DNA of 64,000 nucleotides from an uncultured bacterium (GCA_900549855.1 URPS01000001.1:62001-126000), one strand, 5' to 3'. Shown: positions 31,451 through 41,560, counted from the first letter of the stretch. Numbers and translations: made by a program. The notes: generated by a model from the letters alone, not told the origin.

Positions 31451-32563
31451 GTGAAGAAAATATTAAGTATATTAATATTTTTAGGTATGTTGTTCAACAC
31501 TTTTGCGAGTTGTAGTGTTTATGCTGCGCATACTCAAGATTTGGAAACAAAGAAGAAGCAAACTCGTGCAAAGATTAACCATTTAAAATGGTTAGAAAGT
31601 GTTGAAACAAATAAGCTTTATAAGAACCAACAAAAATTAGAAAATGCAAATAATGATTTGCAGCAGTCTAAAACACAAATTGTTACTGCACAAAGAGAAC
31701 TTAGTGGAATGCAGGCTCAATTGGATAGAGCAGCTGCTGAGTATAGTAATTTGAATAGTGTTCTTGCTATTCATATTAGAAAAGTCTTTAAGTCACAAAG
31801 AAAAGCATTTTTTGAGCTTTTAATAACATCTGAAGACATAAATATGCTTGTTGATAGAGTTTATTTTCAAAAAATAATTCTTAAAGAAGATTATGCAAGA
31901 ATGAATGCTGCAAAACGTAAAGCACAAGAAATTGCAATGCTTAAATATAATATTGAAGCTAGAAAGCGTAATTTGGAACGTTCGGTTGCTTCAATAAATT
32001 CTCAAAAAGCTTATATTGATAAAGCTATCGCAAAAAATGAAAGTATGATAAATAAATTAAGAACAGACCGTGTTGCTTACCAAAGGGCGGAAAGGGAATT
32101 GGCGAAACAATCTGCAAGCATTGGTTCTTATATTAATAGAACAGCAAAGGATAAAGATGTACAAGTAGCATCAGGCTTTATAAAACCAATACAGGGACGT
32201 ATAACTTCACCTTTTGGTTGGAGAACGCACCCTATATTTAATAGTAAATCTTTCCACTCCGGAGTTGATATAGGTGGTCCAAATTTGGGAGCGATAAGAG
32301 CATCTAATTCCGGTAAAGTCATCTATTCCGGATGGTATGGCGGTTATGGAAAAGTTGTTATTGTAGAACATGGTATTGTGAATGGTAAACCAATTACAAC
32401 CCTCTATGCACATATGAATTCGACAGCTGTTTCTAACGGTCAGAGGGTTACGAAAGGTCAAGTTCTTGGGTACGAAGGAACAACCGGATATAGCACAGGA
32501 CCGCATTGCCATTTTGAAGTAAGGGTAAACGGTCAGCCAAATAATCCGTTAAATTATATATAA
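31451..32563 (+). CDS. Periplasmic M23 (LytM) peptidase with coiled coil, EnvC/NlpD-like
   Basis: 370 residues from GTG 31451, which begins the signal peptide cleanly (MKKILSILIFLGMLFNTFAS...YA); an in-frame TTG at 31436 adds five residues. Residues ~30-235 form a long coiled coil. The LytM domain (~255-370) has PFGWRTHP, the Zn-binding HSGVDIG (His and Asp), TLYAHM and HCHFEV. All metal ligands seem present, so it may be an active endopeptidase, unlike EnvC, which activates amidases. It cuts or controls cutting of septal peptidoglycan. The next gene, an LptD-like one, follows 14 bp later. Confidence 0.9.
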   Translation: MKKILSILIFLGMLFNTFASCSVYAAHTQDLETKKKQTRAKINHLKWLESVETNKLYKNQQKLENANNDLQQSKTQIVTAQRELSGMQAQLDRAAAEYSNLNSVLAIHIRKVFKSQRKAFFELLITSEDINMLVDRVYFQKIILKEDYARMNAAKRKAQEIAMLKYNIEARKRNLERSVASINSQKAYIDKAIAKNESMINKLRTDRVAYQRAERELAKQSASIGSYINRTAKDKDVQVASGFIKPIQGRITSPFGWRTHPIFNSKSFHSGVDIGGPNLGAIRASNSGKVIYSGWYGGYGKVVIVEHGIVNGKPITTLYAHMNSTAVSNGQRVTKGQVLGYEGTTGYSTGPHCHFEVRVNGQPNNPLNYI

Positions 32564-32577
32564 TAGGAATTTTAAAG

Positions 32578-34758
32578 TTGAAGAAAAGGTTAATAACATT
32601 ACTATCAATATCTCTAATAACTGCAAATATGGCATTTGCGGATTATTCTTTTGTTGATTCATCTGATTTTACAGGAGATGCATTCTTTATGCCTCCTTAT
32701 TCTCAAGAAAAAACAACAGATGAGCAAACATCAACCGGACCAAATCGGAATCCTTCAACACCTCCTGTAAAACGTTTACGTTTGGCTATTAAAAAGAAAT
32801 TAAAAGAGCGGCATGAAAAAAAATCAGAGTTAGCACCAACAGCGCCGGACGAGGTTTATTCTGCCGGTGCGGAAACTTCTGAATATGCGTCTAAGGATTT
32901 GAAAGAAGAATTTGATGATACAATGATGCCGGATGGATTTGAAGCAGATGACGAGTCTGTTGCGGAACAAGGCAAGAAACATTTTTGGCAGAGAAAATCA
33001 AAGGCTGAAAAAAATGCGGTAGAGCCGGAAGATACAGAAAGTATCATTCTTGATTGCGAAAGGATTGATTATGATACAAATGCTTATTGTATGATTGCTT
33101 CAGGTAACGCAAGTGTTGATTTTGTAAAGCAGGAAACAACTGTTAAGGCTGACAAAATTACTTATGATCGTATGAATAATACAATTAAGGCAGAAGGTAA
33201 TGTAAGAATTCTTAAGAATGGTCAGGTTATAAATGGTGAGTACATTTTTGTTGATATGAATGAAGAAAATGCACTTATAGAAAAACCTATTACACAAACT
33301 GATACAATTGAAATCAAGGCTCAAAAAGGTTATGTTTATGGGGATAAAATTGTTCAAGAAAATGGTTCTATTGTTGTAGATCAGAGCTTTCCTATTAATT
33401 TTCGTTCTGTAGGTAATGGTCCTTGGATGTCCAGTATGATTACTCCAGAAGTAGAGCCAATTCCTGGTGACAAGGATAATCGTATTATTCGTTTGCAGAC
33501 AAAAGATATAAAAATTTCTCAAAAAGGTGATTTAGAAATTATTGCATTAAAGAAAGCTTCTGTTTTTAAGGGGCAGAGAAAAATTTTAAAAATACCTGCT
33601 TTAAAAATTTATACTAATAAAAATTTTGATTTTGTAGAAACGAACTCTTGGGAATTAGGTTCATTAAGAGGCTTGGGTATGTATGTTGGTCCGGGGTTTG
33701 TATTTGAAGTTCCAGGAGGTTCTGTATTAAAAGCAATTCCGATGTTAAATTATAATCATGGTTTTGGCATTGGTGGTGTTGCAAGATATAGTAGTGCTTC
33801 AAACTGGACTCAGGCTGCTTATGGTACTGCTGACAGTAAATTCCTTATCAGAGGTAAACAAGATTTGGATGACCACTTATATTTGCAATATGCAATGAAT
33901 GATTATATGAGAGAGTGGTGGTTAGGTAGACGTCGTCCTAAATACGGTGCAAGCCTTGTTTATGATAATACTTATGGAAGTAAAGATTTTCTATTAAAAG
34001 GCAGAACTTCAACTTTTAGACATAGAATTGATTTAGGTTATTACCAAGATATTGAATCAGATGGCAATTTCAAAAAATTACAGGGGTCAGGTTTGGGAAC
34101 GATAAGAGCGAGATATATGGCGCAAGCAGACCAAAATATATTTAGTTTTAGAGATGAAGAACATCAAAAATCTATAAGTTTTGATATTAGTGCACAAGGT
34201 GCTGTTTCTTTATATGGTACCGGTGATACTCAGGTTATTGGTCGTATTGGTCCTATTTTGCATACTCAATATAGACGTTGGATGCAAGATATTGGTTATT
34301 ATCAATCTGTGTACAGAGATGATTCTCCTATGCCGGTATTTGATGCATATCGTTATGGTAAATCTAATGTGTATTTAAGAGAATACTTTAGATTAAATAA
34401 ATACATGACAGTATCCTGGTTTGGTTCTATAAATTTATCAGGAGATTCTCCTAACGATAGGTCTTTTCAAGAAAATGCATTTTATATTTCATTTGGACCG
34501 GATGATATAAAATTTAGTTTAGGTTATGACTTTATACGTGAAAATACATTTTTCTTAGTAGAAGTTATGATGGATGCTAAGGGCTCAAAATTGGATTACG
34601 AAAGATTAGAAATTAAGCAGGATAAGAAAGCTCAGAAAAAACAAGATAATTCTGATGAAGATAAAGAAGATAGCAGTGATTTTCAACAATCGCGAAAAGC
34701 TCCTGTGTTGCAGCATGCAGTAGTAGAAGATGTAAAGAATATGGAAGATGTTTTATAA
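32578..34758 (+). CDS. LptD-like (OstA) outer-membrane LPS-assembly protein
   Basis: 726 residues from TTG with AGGA 9 nt upstream. Residues 1-21 are a signal peptide (KRLITLLSISLITANMAFA). A disordered, charged segment follows (~30-150). Residues ~155-260 form an OstA/LptA-like beta-jellyroll with repeated ITYDRMNNTIKAEGNVRILKNG-type units (short blocks of DxxxYDxxxNxxxAxGNV). The rest (~290-690) has alternating beta-strands of an outer-membrane barrel, including YNHGFGIGGVARY and LGYDFIRENTFFLVEVM. In LPS export LptD receives lipopolysaccharide at the cell surface; the cyanobacterial homologues are similarly divergent. It overlaps the aldolase gene by 11 nt. Confidence 0.82.
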   Translation: MKKRLITLLSISLITANMAFADYSFVDSSDFTGDAFFMPPYSQEKTTDEQTSTGPNRNPSTPPVKRLRLAIKKKLKERHEKKSELAPTAPDEVYSAGAETSEYASKDLKEEFDDTMMPDGFEADDESVAEQGKKHFWQRKSKAEKNAVEPEDTESIILDCERIDYDTNAYCMIASGNASVDFVKQETTVKADKITYDRMNNTIKAEGNVRILKNGQVINGEYIFVDMNEENALIEKPITQTDTIEIKAQKGYVYGDKIVQENGSIVVDQSFPINFRSVGNGPWMSSMITPEVEPIPGDKDNRIIRLQTKDIKISQKGDLEIIALKKASVFKGQRKILKIPALKIYTNKNFDFVETNSWELGSLRGLGMYVGPGFVFEVPGGSVLKAIPMLNYNHGFGIGGVARYSSASNWTQAAYGTADSKFLIRGKQDLDDHLYLQYAMNDYMREWWLGRRRPKYGASLVYDNTYGSKDFLLKGRTSTFRHRIDLGYYQDIESDGNFKKLQGSGLGTIRARYMAQADQNIFSFRDEEHQKSISFDISAQGAVSLYGTGDTQVIGRIGPILHTQYRRWMQDIGYYQSVYRDDSPMPVFDAYRYGKSNVYLREYFRLNKYMTVSWFGSINLSGDSPNDRSFQENAFYISFGPDDIKFSLGYDFIRENTFFLVEVMMDAKGSKLDYERLEIKQDKKAQKKQDNSDEDKEDSSDFQQSRKAPVLQHAVVEDVKNMEDVL

Positions 34759-35371
34759 AAATAAGCTAAAAAAACAAATTATTAAATATGGAAAAATGTG
34801 CGGTGATAAAAATTATACTCCAGGATATTCCGGAAACATATCGGCACGTTATAAAGATGGTATGTTAATAACAACATCCGGTTCATCAAATGGTTATTTA
34901 GAAAAAAAACATATAGTAAGAACTGATTTTGAGGGAAAATCTTTGGAAAAAGGTAAAAAGCCTTCTAGTGAAAAGTTTTTACATATTGAAATTTACAAGA
35001 AAAGACCTGAAATTAATTATATAATTCATGTTCATGCGCCATATTTGAGCAGTTTTGCTTCTGCCGGAAAAGATTTAATGGAGCCAATTATGGCAGAGAA
35101 TGTTTTTTATTTTGGCGGAATACCTCTAGCTGATTACGCCCTACCATCTACTATGCAATTGGTAGAAAATACTGTACAATTTTTTGATAAGTATGATGCT
35201 GTACTTATGGCAAATCACGGTTTTGTTGTGGCATCAAAAACAATAGAGGATGCGTATATGAAATTGGAGTTGGCAGAATCTTATGCACAAGTAGTTTTGA
35301 ATACTGAAATTTTAGGTGGAGCCAAAAGGCTTACTGAGGTTGAAGCAGATGAAATTCTAAAGTTGCGCTAA
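34748..35371 (+). CDS. Class II aldolase/adducin family protein
   Basis: 207 residues, the length of L-fuculose-phosphate aldolases and MtnB dehydratases. Seen: GYSGNISAR (phosphate loop), TTSGSSNG, SSEKFLHIEIYKKRP with catalytic Glu, the zinc ligands HVHAPY, and the third His in ANHGFV. The substrate, a sugar-phosphate or methylthioribulose phosphate, cannot be fixed from sequence. The ATG is inside the last codons of the LptD-like gene (11-nt overlap), so translation is coupled, though the functional link is unclear. Confidence 0.88.
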   Translation: MFYKNKLKKQIIKYGKMCGDKNYTPGYSGNISARYKDGMLITTSGSSNGYLEKKHIVRTDFEGKSLEKGKKPSSEKFLHIEIYKKRPEINYIIHVHAPYLSSFASAGKDLMEPIMAENVFYFGGIPLADYALPSTMQLVENTVQFFDKYDAVLMANHGFVVASKTIEDAYMKLELAESYAQVVLNTEILGGAKRLTEVEADEILKLR

Positions 35372-35394
35372 AATGTAATGCTGAAAACGGATAT

Positions 35395-35610
35395 ATGTAT
35401 ATATTTGAGTTGTTTATAAAATGGTTGAATAAAAATAAAAGAGGTGCCGGAGCAAATCCGGATGGGATTTTTCGAGAAACCTTCAAACCGGAAAAAGATG
35501 AGGCTATTGATTGTAAACATAGTTTTATGCCGGTAGATAGTACAGGAACCGTTCTAGCTTGTACTAAGTGTGGTTTTGTAGTAAAAAAGAATGAGAACTA
35601 TAAAGGGTAA
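35395..35610 (+). CDS. Small zinc-ribbon protein, 71 aa
   Basis: Short basic, amphipathic N-terminus (YIFELFIKWLNKNKRG), then a putative zinc site formed by CKHSF and CTKCG (C-x-H and C-x2-C, residues ~40-60). No family assigned. It sits 23 bp after the aldolase and 3 bp before pgpH on the same strand, so it is part of the same operon. Confidence 0.65.
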   Translation: MYIFELFIKWLNKNKRGAGANPDGIFRETFKPEKDEAIDCKHSFMPVDSTGTVLACTKCGFVVKKNENYKG

Positions 35611-35613
35611 TTT

Positions 35614-37782
35614 ATGACAAAATTTTTAGATTTTATATCATCAAAACGTTTTAGAAATATAATGTGTTTTATATTGTTTACTTTTTTAATGGCTGTAACA
35701 ATTTCATCACAGAATTATTTTTTCCAAAAAGTTATAGAAAACGGAATTAGTAAAAAAGATATAGTTGCTCAAAAAGATATCAAAGTCATTGATACTAAAA
35801 AAACCGAACAACATAAAAAAGAAGTTGCTCAAAGTGTAGAGCCTATTTTAACTCAAGCAGAAGACGAATTTATTGCAACAAGCCTTGTTACTCTCCATAA
35901 TTCTGTTAAAAAAATCCGTGAAAAAAATGTTAGCGATGAAGTAAAAAAAGAAGAATTAAATGTATTGTTTGACGAATCCGGTAAAAAAGGATTGGTTGAA
36001 TTTTTACTAAAGGCAAATGATGATGATTTACAAAGAGTTTTTGATAAAGCTAAAATTACTCTAACTTCTGTATTAAATGTTGGTATTTCATCCAAGGATT
36101 TTGAAAATAATAATGTAAGTGCAATTATAAGGAAGAATTTACCCAATAATGTTCCAAGATATCAAGGCTCATTGATTACAGGTATTCTAAATCAGATTAT
36201 TGTGCCAAATTTGGTGGTGGATGAGTTTGCAACAGAGATAGCCAAAAAGAACGCTCAAAACGCAGTAAAGCCGTACGAAGTAGTGTTTAAAAAGGGTGAT
36301 AAAATTGTATTTGAAGGTGAACCTGTTACAAAATTAAAACGTGATGCTCTAAGAGCTGCCGGATATAATGTATTAGAAGTGAATTATGGTGGTATTCTTG
36401 GTATATATATTCTTGTAGCATTTTTTACTTTTGTATTTTTGCAATATGAAAGAAACTTTGAAAAACAATATTATGACGCTAAAAATATGACAATGGCAGC
36501 TTCATTTACTCTTGTGCTGGCATTTCTTTCTGCGTTATTACCGACGGGATTTTGTCCTTATATAATCCCGATACCTGCATATACGATATTAATGTCTATT
36601 TTTACGACACCAAGAAATGCGTTTTTTGCTTCAACTATTGTGCTTGCACTGATTGCAATTGGAATGCACTGGAATATTGAAGTTGTAGTATCATTTATGC
36701 TTTTGAATACGGTTGTTATGACTGCTGTTTCAAAACTTAAATTCTCAAAGCGCTCTGATTTACTTATTGTAAGTGCAAAAATTTCTCTTGCCGGAATTTT
36801 AATCGTAGGTAGTATATATTTCTTAGAAAAATATATGATGGATATTGATAACCTACTTATTTTAAAAGATTTAGGATGTTTGGTGGCAAACTGTTTTGTA
36901 ATAAGCGGTGTTCTTCTGTTAGGATTACTACCGATAATAGAAAATATGTTTAGAATAATGACTCCGTATGGTTTGGCTGAACTTGCTGATCATAATCAAG
37001 AGTTGTTAAAAAGATTGATGCAAGAAGCTCCGGGGACGTTTAATCATAGTTTAACAGTTTCTCACCTTTGTGAAAACGCAGCTGAAGCAATCGGTGCTAA
37101 TCCTGTTTTAGCAAGAGTTGGAGCTATGTATCATGATATAGGTAAATTACTCAGACCAATGTTCTTTGTAGAAAACCAATCTTTTTATGGTATTGAAAAT
37201 CCGCATAAAGCTTGTACGCCAAGATTTAGTAAAATGCTTATTACTGCGCACCCTAAAGATGGTGTTGAATTAGCAAAAGATGCGCATTTGCCGCAAGTTA
37301 TAAATAATTTTATTTTGCAGCACCATGGTACAAGTCTTGTTAGTTATTTTTACAATGAAGCATTAAAGGAAGAAGGGGCTGAAAATGTTAATGAAGAACA
37401 ATTTAGGTACCCTGGTCCAAAACCTAATATGAAAGAAACTGCAATTCTTATGATTGCTGATGCTGTAGAATCAGCAGTGAGAGCTGCGAAAAATCCTTCT
37501 AATGAAGAAATTGATGCAATTATTAATAAAATCATAAAAGAACGTTTAAATGACGGTCAATTGTCTGATTCTCCACTAACGCTAAAGGATTTAAAGACTA
37601 TAGCGGAAACCTTCTCAAGAATGCTAAGAGGAATGCACCATAAACGTATTAAGTACCACAATGATTTGGTTCAAGAGTTGGATAAGAATAAACATAGCCA
37701 TGATATTTTGACTACATCTTTGGATAAGGACTTGGAATCAAAGGTAAAAGAGTTGGAAAATAAGAAAAATGACAAGAATTAA
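35614..37782 (+). CDS. pgpH: 7TM receptor with HD phosphohydrolase domain (PgpH type)
   Basis: 722 residues. One N-terminal membrane helix (~20-38) precedes an extracytoplasmic 7TMR-HDED domain (~45-260). Seven or so membrane helices follow (~265-455, including FTFVFLQYERNFE between helices). The C-terminal HD domain (~480-690) has HSLTVSHLCENAA, YHDIGK, HPKDGVELA, HHGT and ADAVES. PgpH proteins hydrolyse c-di-AMP and control osmotic and cell-wall physiology. The order pgpH-ybeY-dgkA is conserved in Firmicutes. It overlaps ybeY by 14 nt. Confidence 0.95.
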   Translation: MTKFLDFISSKRFRNIMCFILFTFLMAVTISSQNYFFQKVIENGISKKDIVAQKDIKVIDTKKTEQHKKEVAQSVEPILTQAEDEFIATSLVTLHNSVKKIREKNVSDEVKKEELNVLFDESGKKGLVEFLLKANDDDLQRVFDKAKITLTSVLNVGISSKDFENNNVSAIIRKNLPNNVPRYQGSLITGILNQIIVPNLVVDEFATEIAKKNAQNAVKPYEVVFKKGDKIVFEGEPVTKLKRDALRAAGYNVLEVNYGGILGIYILVAFFTFVFLQYERNFEKQYYDAKNMTMAASFTLVLAFLSALLPTGFCPYIIPIPAYTILMSIFTTPRNAFFASTIVLALIAIGMHWNIEVVVSFMLLNTVVMTAVSKLKFSKRSDLLIVSAKISLAGILIVGSIYFLEKYMMDIDNLLILKDLGCLVANCFVISGVLLLGLLPIIENMFRIMTPYGLAELADHNQELLKRLMQEAPGTFNHSLTVSHLCENAAEAIGANPVLARVGAMYHDIGKLLRPMFFVENQSFYGIENPHKACTPRFSKMLITAHPKDGVELAKDAHLPQVINNFILQHHGTSLVSYFYNEALKEEGAENVNEEQFRYPGPKPNMKETAILMIADAVESAVRAAKNPSNEEIDAIINKIIKERLNDGQLSDSPLTLKDLKTIAETFSRMLRGMHHKRIKYHNDLVQELDKNKHSHDILTTSLDKDLESKVKELENKKNDKN

Positions 37783-38278
37783 TATTTTTACAGAAAATAT
37801 CTTTGATGGATGGAATGTAGATGAAAAAGATGTAATAGATAGAACAAGGGGGCTTTTAGAGTATTATATCCAAAACCTGAAAGAAAGTTCTTGCCTAAAT
37901 GATAAAGAATACGATTCAATAACTTTAGATATTGTGTTTTGTGATTCTAATAAAACGCAGGAGCTTAATCGAGATTACAGAAATAAGGATTATCCGGCGG
38001 ATATAATAACATTTGCAATTTTTGCGGATGATGAAAATAGCTTTATTTTTGACGGTGATATAAATTTAGGTGAAATTGTGATTGCTCTGGATAAGGTAAT
38101 TGCCGGCGATAATCGTGATATAAGTCATTCTAAAAATAAAGAACAAGAATTATTTTTTTTAATAAGTCATGGACTTATGCACTTGTTAGGATTTGACCAT
38201 CAGAGTGAAGAGGAATACAATTTTGTTATAGAAGAACAAAGAAAAGCTTTGGAGAGTATTGGGTATGACAAAATTTAA
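37769..38278 (+). CDS. ybeY: Endoribonuclease/rRNA maturation factor YbeY
   Basis: 169 residues. The zinc-binding signature HGLMHLLGFDH is complete, and NRDYRNKDYPADIITF is the typical upstream block. YbeY acts in 16S rRNA 3'-end maturation and ribosome quality control. The ATG lies in the last codons of pgpH (14-nt overlap), and the stop overlaps dgkA by 14 nt, so the three are translated together. Confidence 0.96.
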   Translation: MTRINIFTENIFDGWNVDEKDVIDRTRGLLEYYIQNLKESSCLNDKEYDSITLDIVFCDSNKTQELNRDYRNKDYPADIITFAIFADDENSFIFDGDINLGEIVIALDKVIAGDNRDISHSKNKEQELFFLISHGLMHLLGFDHQSEEEYNFVIEEQRKALESIGYDKI

Positions 38279-38639
38279 AGCACAAGGTTTTAATAATACA
38301 TTCAAGAATGCGAGAAAAGGTTTTAGGCTGGTTTTAAAGAGCGAATTAAATATAAGAATCCATGTTGCAATTGCGTTTCTTGTTATATTTTTGGCATTAA
38401 TTTTAAAATTTTCTGCATTAGAATTTTGCATTCTTTTGTTTGTAATAGGACTTGTAATTGTAGCTGAAATGCTGAATACCGCAATCGAATTTACTTTAGA
38501 TTCTATTTATCACAATAGATATTCAAGAATGGTTGGCATGGCAAAGGATATTTCTGCCGGAGCTGTCATGTTCGCAACAATCATCAGTATTCTGGTTGGT
38601 GTGATTCTCTTCGGTAGTAAGTTCTTGGGACAATTTTAA
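38265..38639 (+). CDS. dgkA: Undecaprenol/diacylglycerol kinase
   Basis: 124 residues from ATG 38265, with GGAG about 10 nt upstream; a TTG at 38259 is an alternative. Three membrane helices and the family signature EMLNTAIEFTLD with the following MAKDISAGAV are clear. In this gene order it phosphorylates undecaprenol for cell-wall carrier recycling. It is the last gene of the operon and its stop overlaps the converging histidine-kinase stop by 3 bases, leaving no room for a shared terminator. Confidence 0.94.
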   Translation: MTKFKAQGFNNTFKNARKGFRLVLKSELNIRIHVAIAFLVIFLALILKFSALEFCILLFVIGLVIVAEMLNTAIEFTLDSIYHNRYSRMVGMAKDISAGAVMFATIISILVGVILFGSKFLGQF

Positions 38640-40294
38640 GAATTTAATAGTGTTGCCATTTGAGAAACATTTTTTTCTTCTTCGAGTGGAATTGTAAATG
38701 TAAATATGTTTGTATTAATTCCATCAGTAGAAGCATAAATCTCTCCTTTGTGGCTTTCGATGATTTTTTTGCATAAATATAAGGCAATACCGTGTCCTAT
38801 TGTCGAATATTTTGGTGCATTGTCTAATGTTTTATCAAACATAGTCATGCATTCTCTTTCTGATAATATAATACCTTTGTTAATGATTTTAAAATGAGCA
38901 CAATTATCATTTTTTTCTACCGAAACAATTACCTGTTGTGATTTGTTTGAGTACAATATTGCGTTTGATATAAGATTCATTAATACAGTTTTCAAATCTT
39001 CTCTATCAGCTTCAATTATTAAAGAATCTACATTGTGCATGTCTAAAAGAAATGTTATATCTTTTTCTTTTGCATTATTTTGCATATTTTCAAAAGTTTC
39101 TAAAATTAGCTCCGGAATATTGATTTTTTCATAAAGTGGGTGTTTTTGTCCATTTTCAAATCGATAAGCTTTAAGAACCATAGATATCATTTCAAGAATA
39201 TACTTACAAGAATTTTCTATTTGTTGTAAAAGTTCGTTCTGCTCAGAGTTTATCTCTCCCATTGTACCGTTTTTGATAAGCTCTAAACCACGCAACTGTG
39301 CTAAAGTTGGTATTTTTAAATCATGAATTAGAGTTTCTATAAAATATTCTTTTTGACGCTCGATTTCTTTTTCAGCCTCCATATTTTCATACATTACCAG
39401 TAAATATTGAACATTGCCATCCTCGTCATAAACCGGAGCTTTATGCACACGAGCCCAAAACATTCTGCCACGGAAAGATATTTTACGTTCAATAACAACA
39501 GGCTTACCGGTTTTGTAAATTTCAAGTTCTTCTTCACGTACGAAATCAAGATATTCTTTTTCATACGCATCTTCCAATGTCATTTCATTAAATTTTTTGC
39601 CATCAGTTACAATCATTTTTTCAAAAGAAGAACTACCAACAATAAGTTTGTTGTTCAAATCTTTCATAAATGCATACATCGGCATATTATCAAGCATACA
39701 ACGGAATTGCTCACTGGTTTCTCTTGCTTCTTTTGTTATTTTATATATTTCTGTAATGTTATTAATTACGACAATAAAACCACTTAAAGCTTTATTATAT
39801 TTGCAAACTGGAATCATTAAAATGTTAAAAATGCCTTGTTCGCCACTTGGTAAATAAAATTTTTCTAAAAATTGCATTGACTTACCACTATTATAAGCAT
39901 TTTTACTTTTAAGATATACTTCATCCATAACTTGTTTTACCCGATAATCCTCTTTTAATAGGTATTTAAGTAAAACTTGTGTTTTTTGATTTTCTACATC
40001 TTGAGGTCGAATATTAAACGTATTGCAAAAAGTTTTATTACAAGTTTTTATATTATGTTCTAAATCGTGATATAGAATCATCTCTTTTGAAGAATTAAAC
40101 ATCAAATTTAAAAGATTAATTTGAGAATTTAGCTCTCTTTTTATATATCGTTGTAATTTTATATGTTTAAGAAGGTATATAAGCACAATTAACAAAACAC
40201 AGATTAGTGCTAATATATCATCTGTCGTTTTGTATAAAACGTAGAGTGACACACTAAAGACTGTTAAGCTTATTAAATCCTTTATTATACCCAT
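38636..40294 (-). CDS. Membrane sensor histidine kinase with PAS domains
   Basis: 552 residues. Two N-terminal membrane segments (~6-20 and 25-42) precede two PAS-like regions (~65-180 and 195-310; the second has FEKMIVTDGKKFNEM and FRGRMFWARVHKAPVYDEDG). The dimerisation helix carries IETLIHDLKIPTLAQLRGLE, with the phospho-acceptor His in HDLKIP. The ATPase domain has an N-box (LMNLISNAILYSN) and a G-box (GHGIALYLCKKI). No response regulator is adjacent, so it is an orphan sensor. An unusual feature is the degenerate G1 region. It ends at the dgkA stop. Confidence 0.9.
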   Translation of the reverse strand: MGIIKDLISLTVFSVSLYVLYKTTDDILALICVLLIVLIYLLKHIKLQRYIKRELNSQINLLNLMFNSSKEMILYHDLEHNIKTCNKTFCNTFNIRPQDVENQKTQVLLKYLLKEDYRVKQVMDEVYLKSKNAYNSGKSMQFLEKFYLPSGEQGIFNILMIPVCKYNKALSGFIVVINNITEIYKITKEARETSEQFRCMLDNMPMYAFMKDLNNKLIVGSSSFEKMIVTDGKKFNEMTLEDAYEKEYLDFVREEELEIYKTGKPVVIERKISFRGRMFWARVHKAPVYDEDGNVQYLLVMYENMEAEKEIERQKEYFIETLIHDLKIPTLAQLRGLELIKNGTMGEINSEQNELLQQIENSCKYILEMISMVLKAYRFENGQKHPLYEKINIPELILETFENMQNNAKEKDITFLLDMHNVDSLIIEADREDLKTVLMNLISNAILYSNKSQQVIVSVEKNDNCAHFKIINKGIILSERECMTMFDKTLDNAPKYSTIGHGIALYLCKKIIESHKGEIYASTDGINTNIFTFTIPLEEEKNVSQMATLLNS

Positions 40295-40356
40295 ATTTAT
40301 GTCTCATTCTAACTTGTTTATTAATATTACATTATAATTTAGTTATTATATATTAC

Positions 40357-41481
40357 CTATGTGGGTAAAGAATTGATGAAAGTTTTGTGCATTTTTACGT
40401 TGTGTACTCGCAAAAAATCAACTTTTTTTTCTATTAAAGGGTAAGAATAAGCTAGTGTTAGTGCGTCTTTTAGAGATATTTCGGAAGTCGGAACTCCTAA
40501 TATTCTTTTTCTGGAAATTCCAATCATAACCGGACAATTTAAACCATAAAAATCATCTATACTGTCTAATATTTTCAAATTGTCCAAACGAGATTTACCA
40601 AAACCAATTCCCGGGTCAATGATTATATTGTTTATACCGGCCTCTTTTGCATAATCAACTTTATTTTTTAAGCCAGAAAAGATTTCATCTATTAGATTAG
40701 TATATACAGGTTCTGAATTTGGAGTTCCTTTTGAATGCTGTAGTATTATACCGGCATTATATTTAGAAACAACATTTAAAATCTTAGGATCGTATTCTGC
40801 TCCGGATACGTCATTAATAATATTTACACCTAGATTTAATGCAAAGTCTGCAACATCGGAACTTCTCGTATCAACACTTATTGGAAGTTTGCCGTTAAAT
40901 TCTTTTTGTATAAATTCTAACACCGGTTTTAAACGTTTTATTTGTTCTTCAAAACTTACTGCGACAGAATTTGGGCGTGTGCTCTCTGCACCAATATCAA
41001 CCATGTCAGCGCCGTCTTCAAATAGTTCTACAAGTTTTTTTATCGCAATCTGCGGTTCGTTATAAAGTCCTCCATCTGAAAAAGAATCCGGTGTAACATT
41101 TAAAATCCCAACAATTTTTGTTTTTCTTAACGAAGGCTTTAAAAAATCTTCAATTTCTTTTGCTAAAATTGCTAATTTGAATGGTTGCGATTTTAATTTC
41201 TCTGAAATTTTTAATAACTGAGAATAACTTCCACATAAAATTACGTCAGATTTTTCAATGTTTCCTGTTATAACATTTCTATTAATTGCACAATCTGCAC
41301 CAAAAATAAGAGCTGTTTGTTTAAGAATATTAGCTTGTGCCAAAGACAAATTATAAATTTTTATATTTTTATGTCGGAATTTTTCCGCTATTTTATTTCT
41401 ATAAGAAGAATCAAATTCAATAGAAGCCAATTCTTCTTGTATATTATTATATTCAACTTGACGTAATAAGAAGTTACTCAT
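40357..41481 (-). CDS. folP: Dihydropteroate synthase with N-terminal extension
   Basis: 374 residues. Residues ~115-374 form the DHPS domain: IVGILNVTPDSFSDGG, DIGAESTRP, LPISVDTRSSDVA, IINDVSGAE, DPGIGFGKS and GISRKR are all present. The ~115-residue N-terminal extension has no motif I recognise; such extensions occur in clostridial and archaeal homologues. It joins p-aminobenzoate to the pterin in folate synthesis. No ribosome binding site exists upstream; a -10 element lies 6 nt before ATG, suggesting a leaderless mRNA. The gene is followed by the histidine kinase after 62 bp. Confidence 0.95.
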   Translation of the reverse strand: MSNFLLRQVEYNNIQEELASIEFDSSYRNKIAEKFRHKNIKIYNLSLAQANILKQTALIFGADCAINRNVITGNIEKSDVILCGSYSQLLKISEKLKSQPFKLAILAKEIEDFLKPSLRKTKIVGILNVTPDSFSDGGLYNEPQIAIKKLVELFEDGADMVDIGAESTRPNSVAVSFEEQIKRLKPVLEFIQKEFNGKLPISVDTRSSDVADFALNLGVNIINDVSGAEYDPKILNVVSKYNAGIILQHSKGTPNSEPVYTNLIDEIFSGLKNKVDYAKEAGINNIIIDPGIGFGKSRLDNLKILDSIDDFYGLNCPVMIGISRKRILGVPTSEISLKDALTLAYSYPLIEKKVDFLRVHNVKMHKTFINSLPT

Positions 41482-41487
41482 GTTCTG

Positions 41488-41516
41488 ATTTTATCATAAT
41501 AAAAGATATAGTGAAA
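41488..41516 (-). promoter_or_regulatory. Predicted promoter of folP (leaderless candidate)
   Basis: Minus strand: a weak TTTCAC -35, then TGA-TAAAAT (extended -10), then CAGAAC and ATG 41481. The -10 to ATG gap is exactly 6 nt and there is no ribosome binding site. Confidence 0.45.
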
Positions 41517-41527
41517 CAAAATGTTAC

Positions 41528-41556
41528 TCGACAAAAATAAAACTATATGACATAAT
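41528..41556 (+). promoter_or_regulatory. Predicted promoter of the 6S-like RNA
   Basis: TCGACA, 17-nt spacer, CATAAT. Predicted transcription start about 41562-41563, coinciding with the 5' strand of the RNA closing stem. Confidence 0.4.
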
Positions 41557-41560
41557 ATTA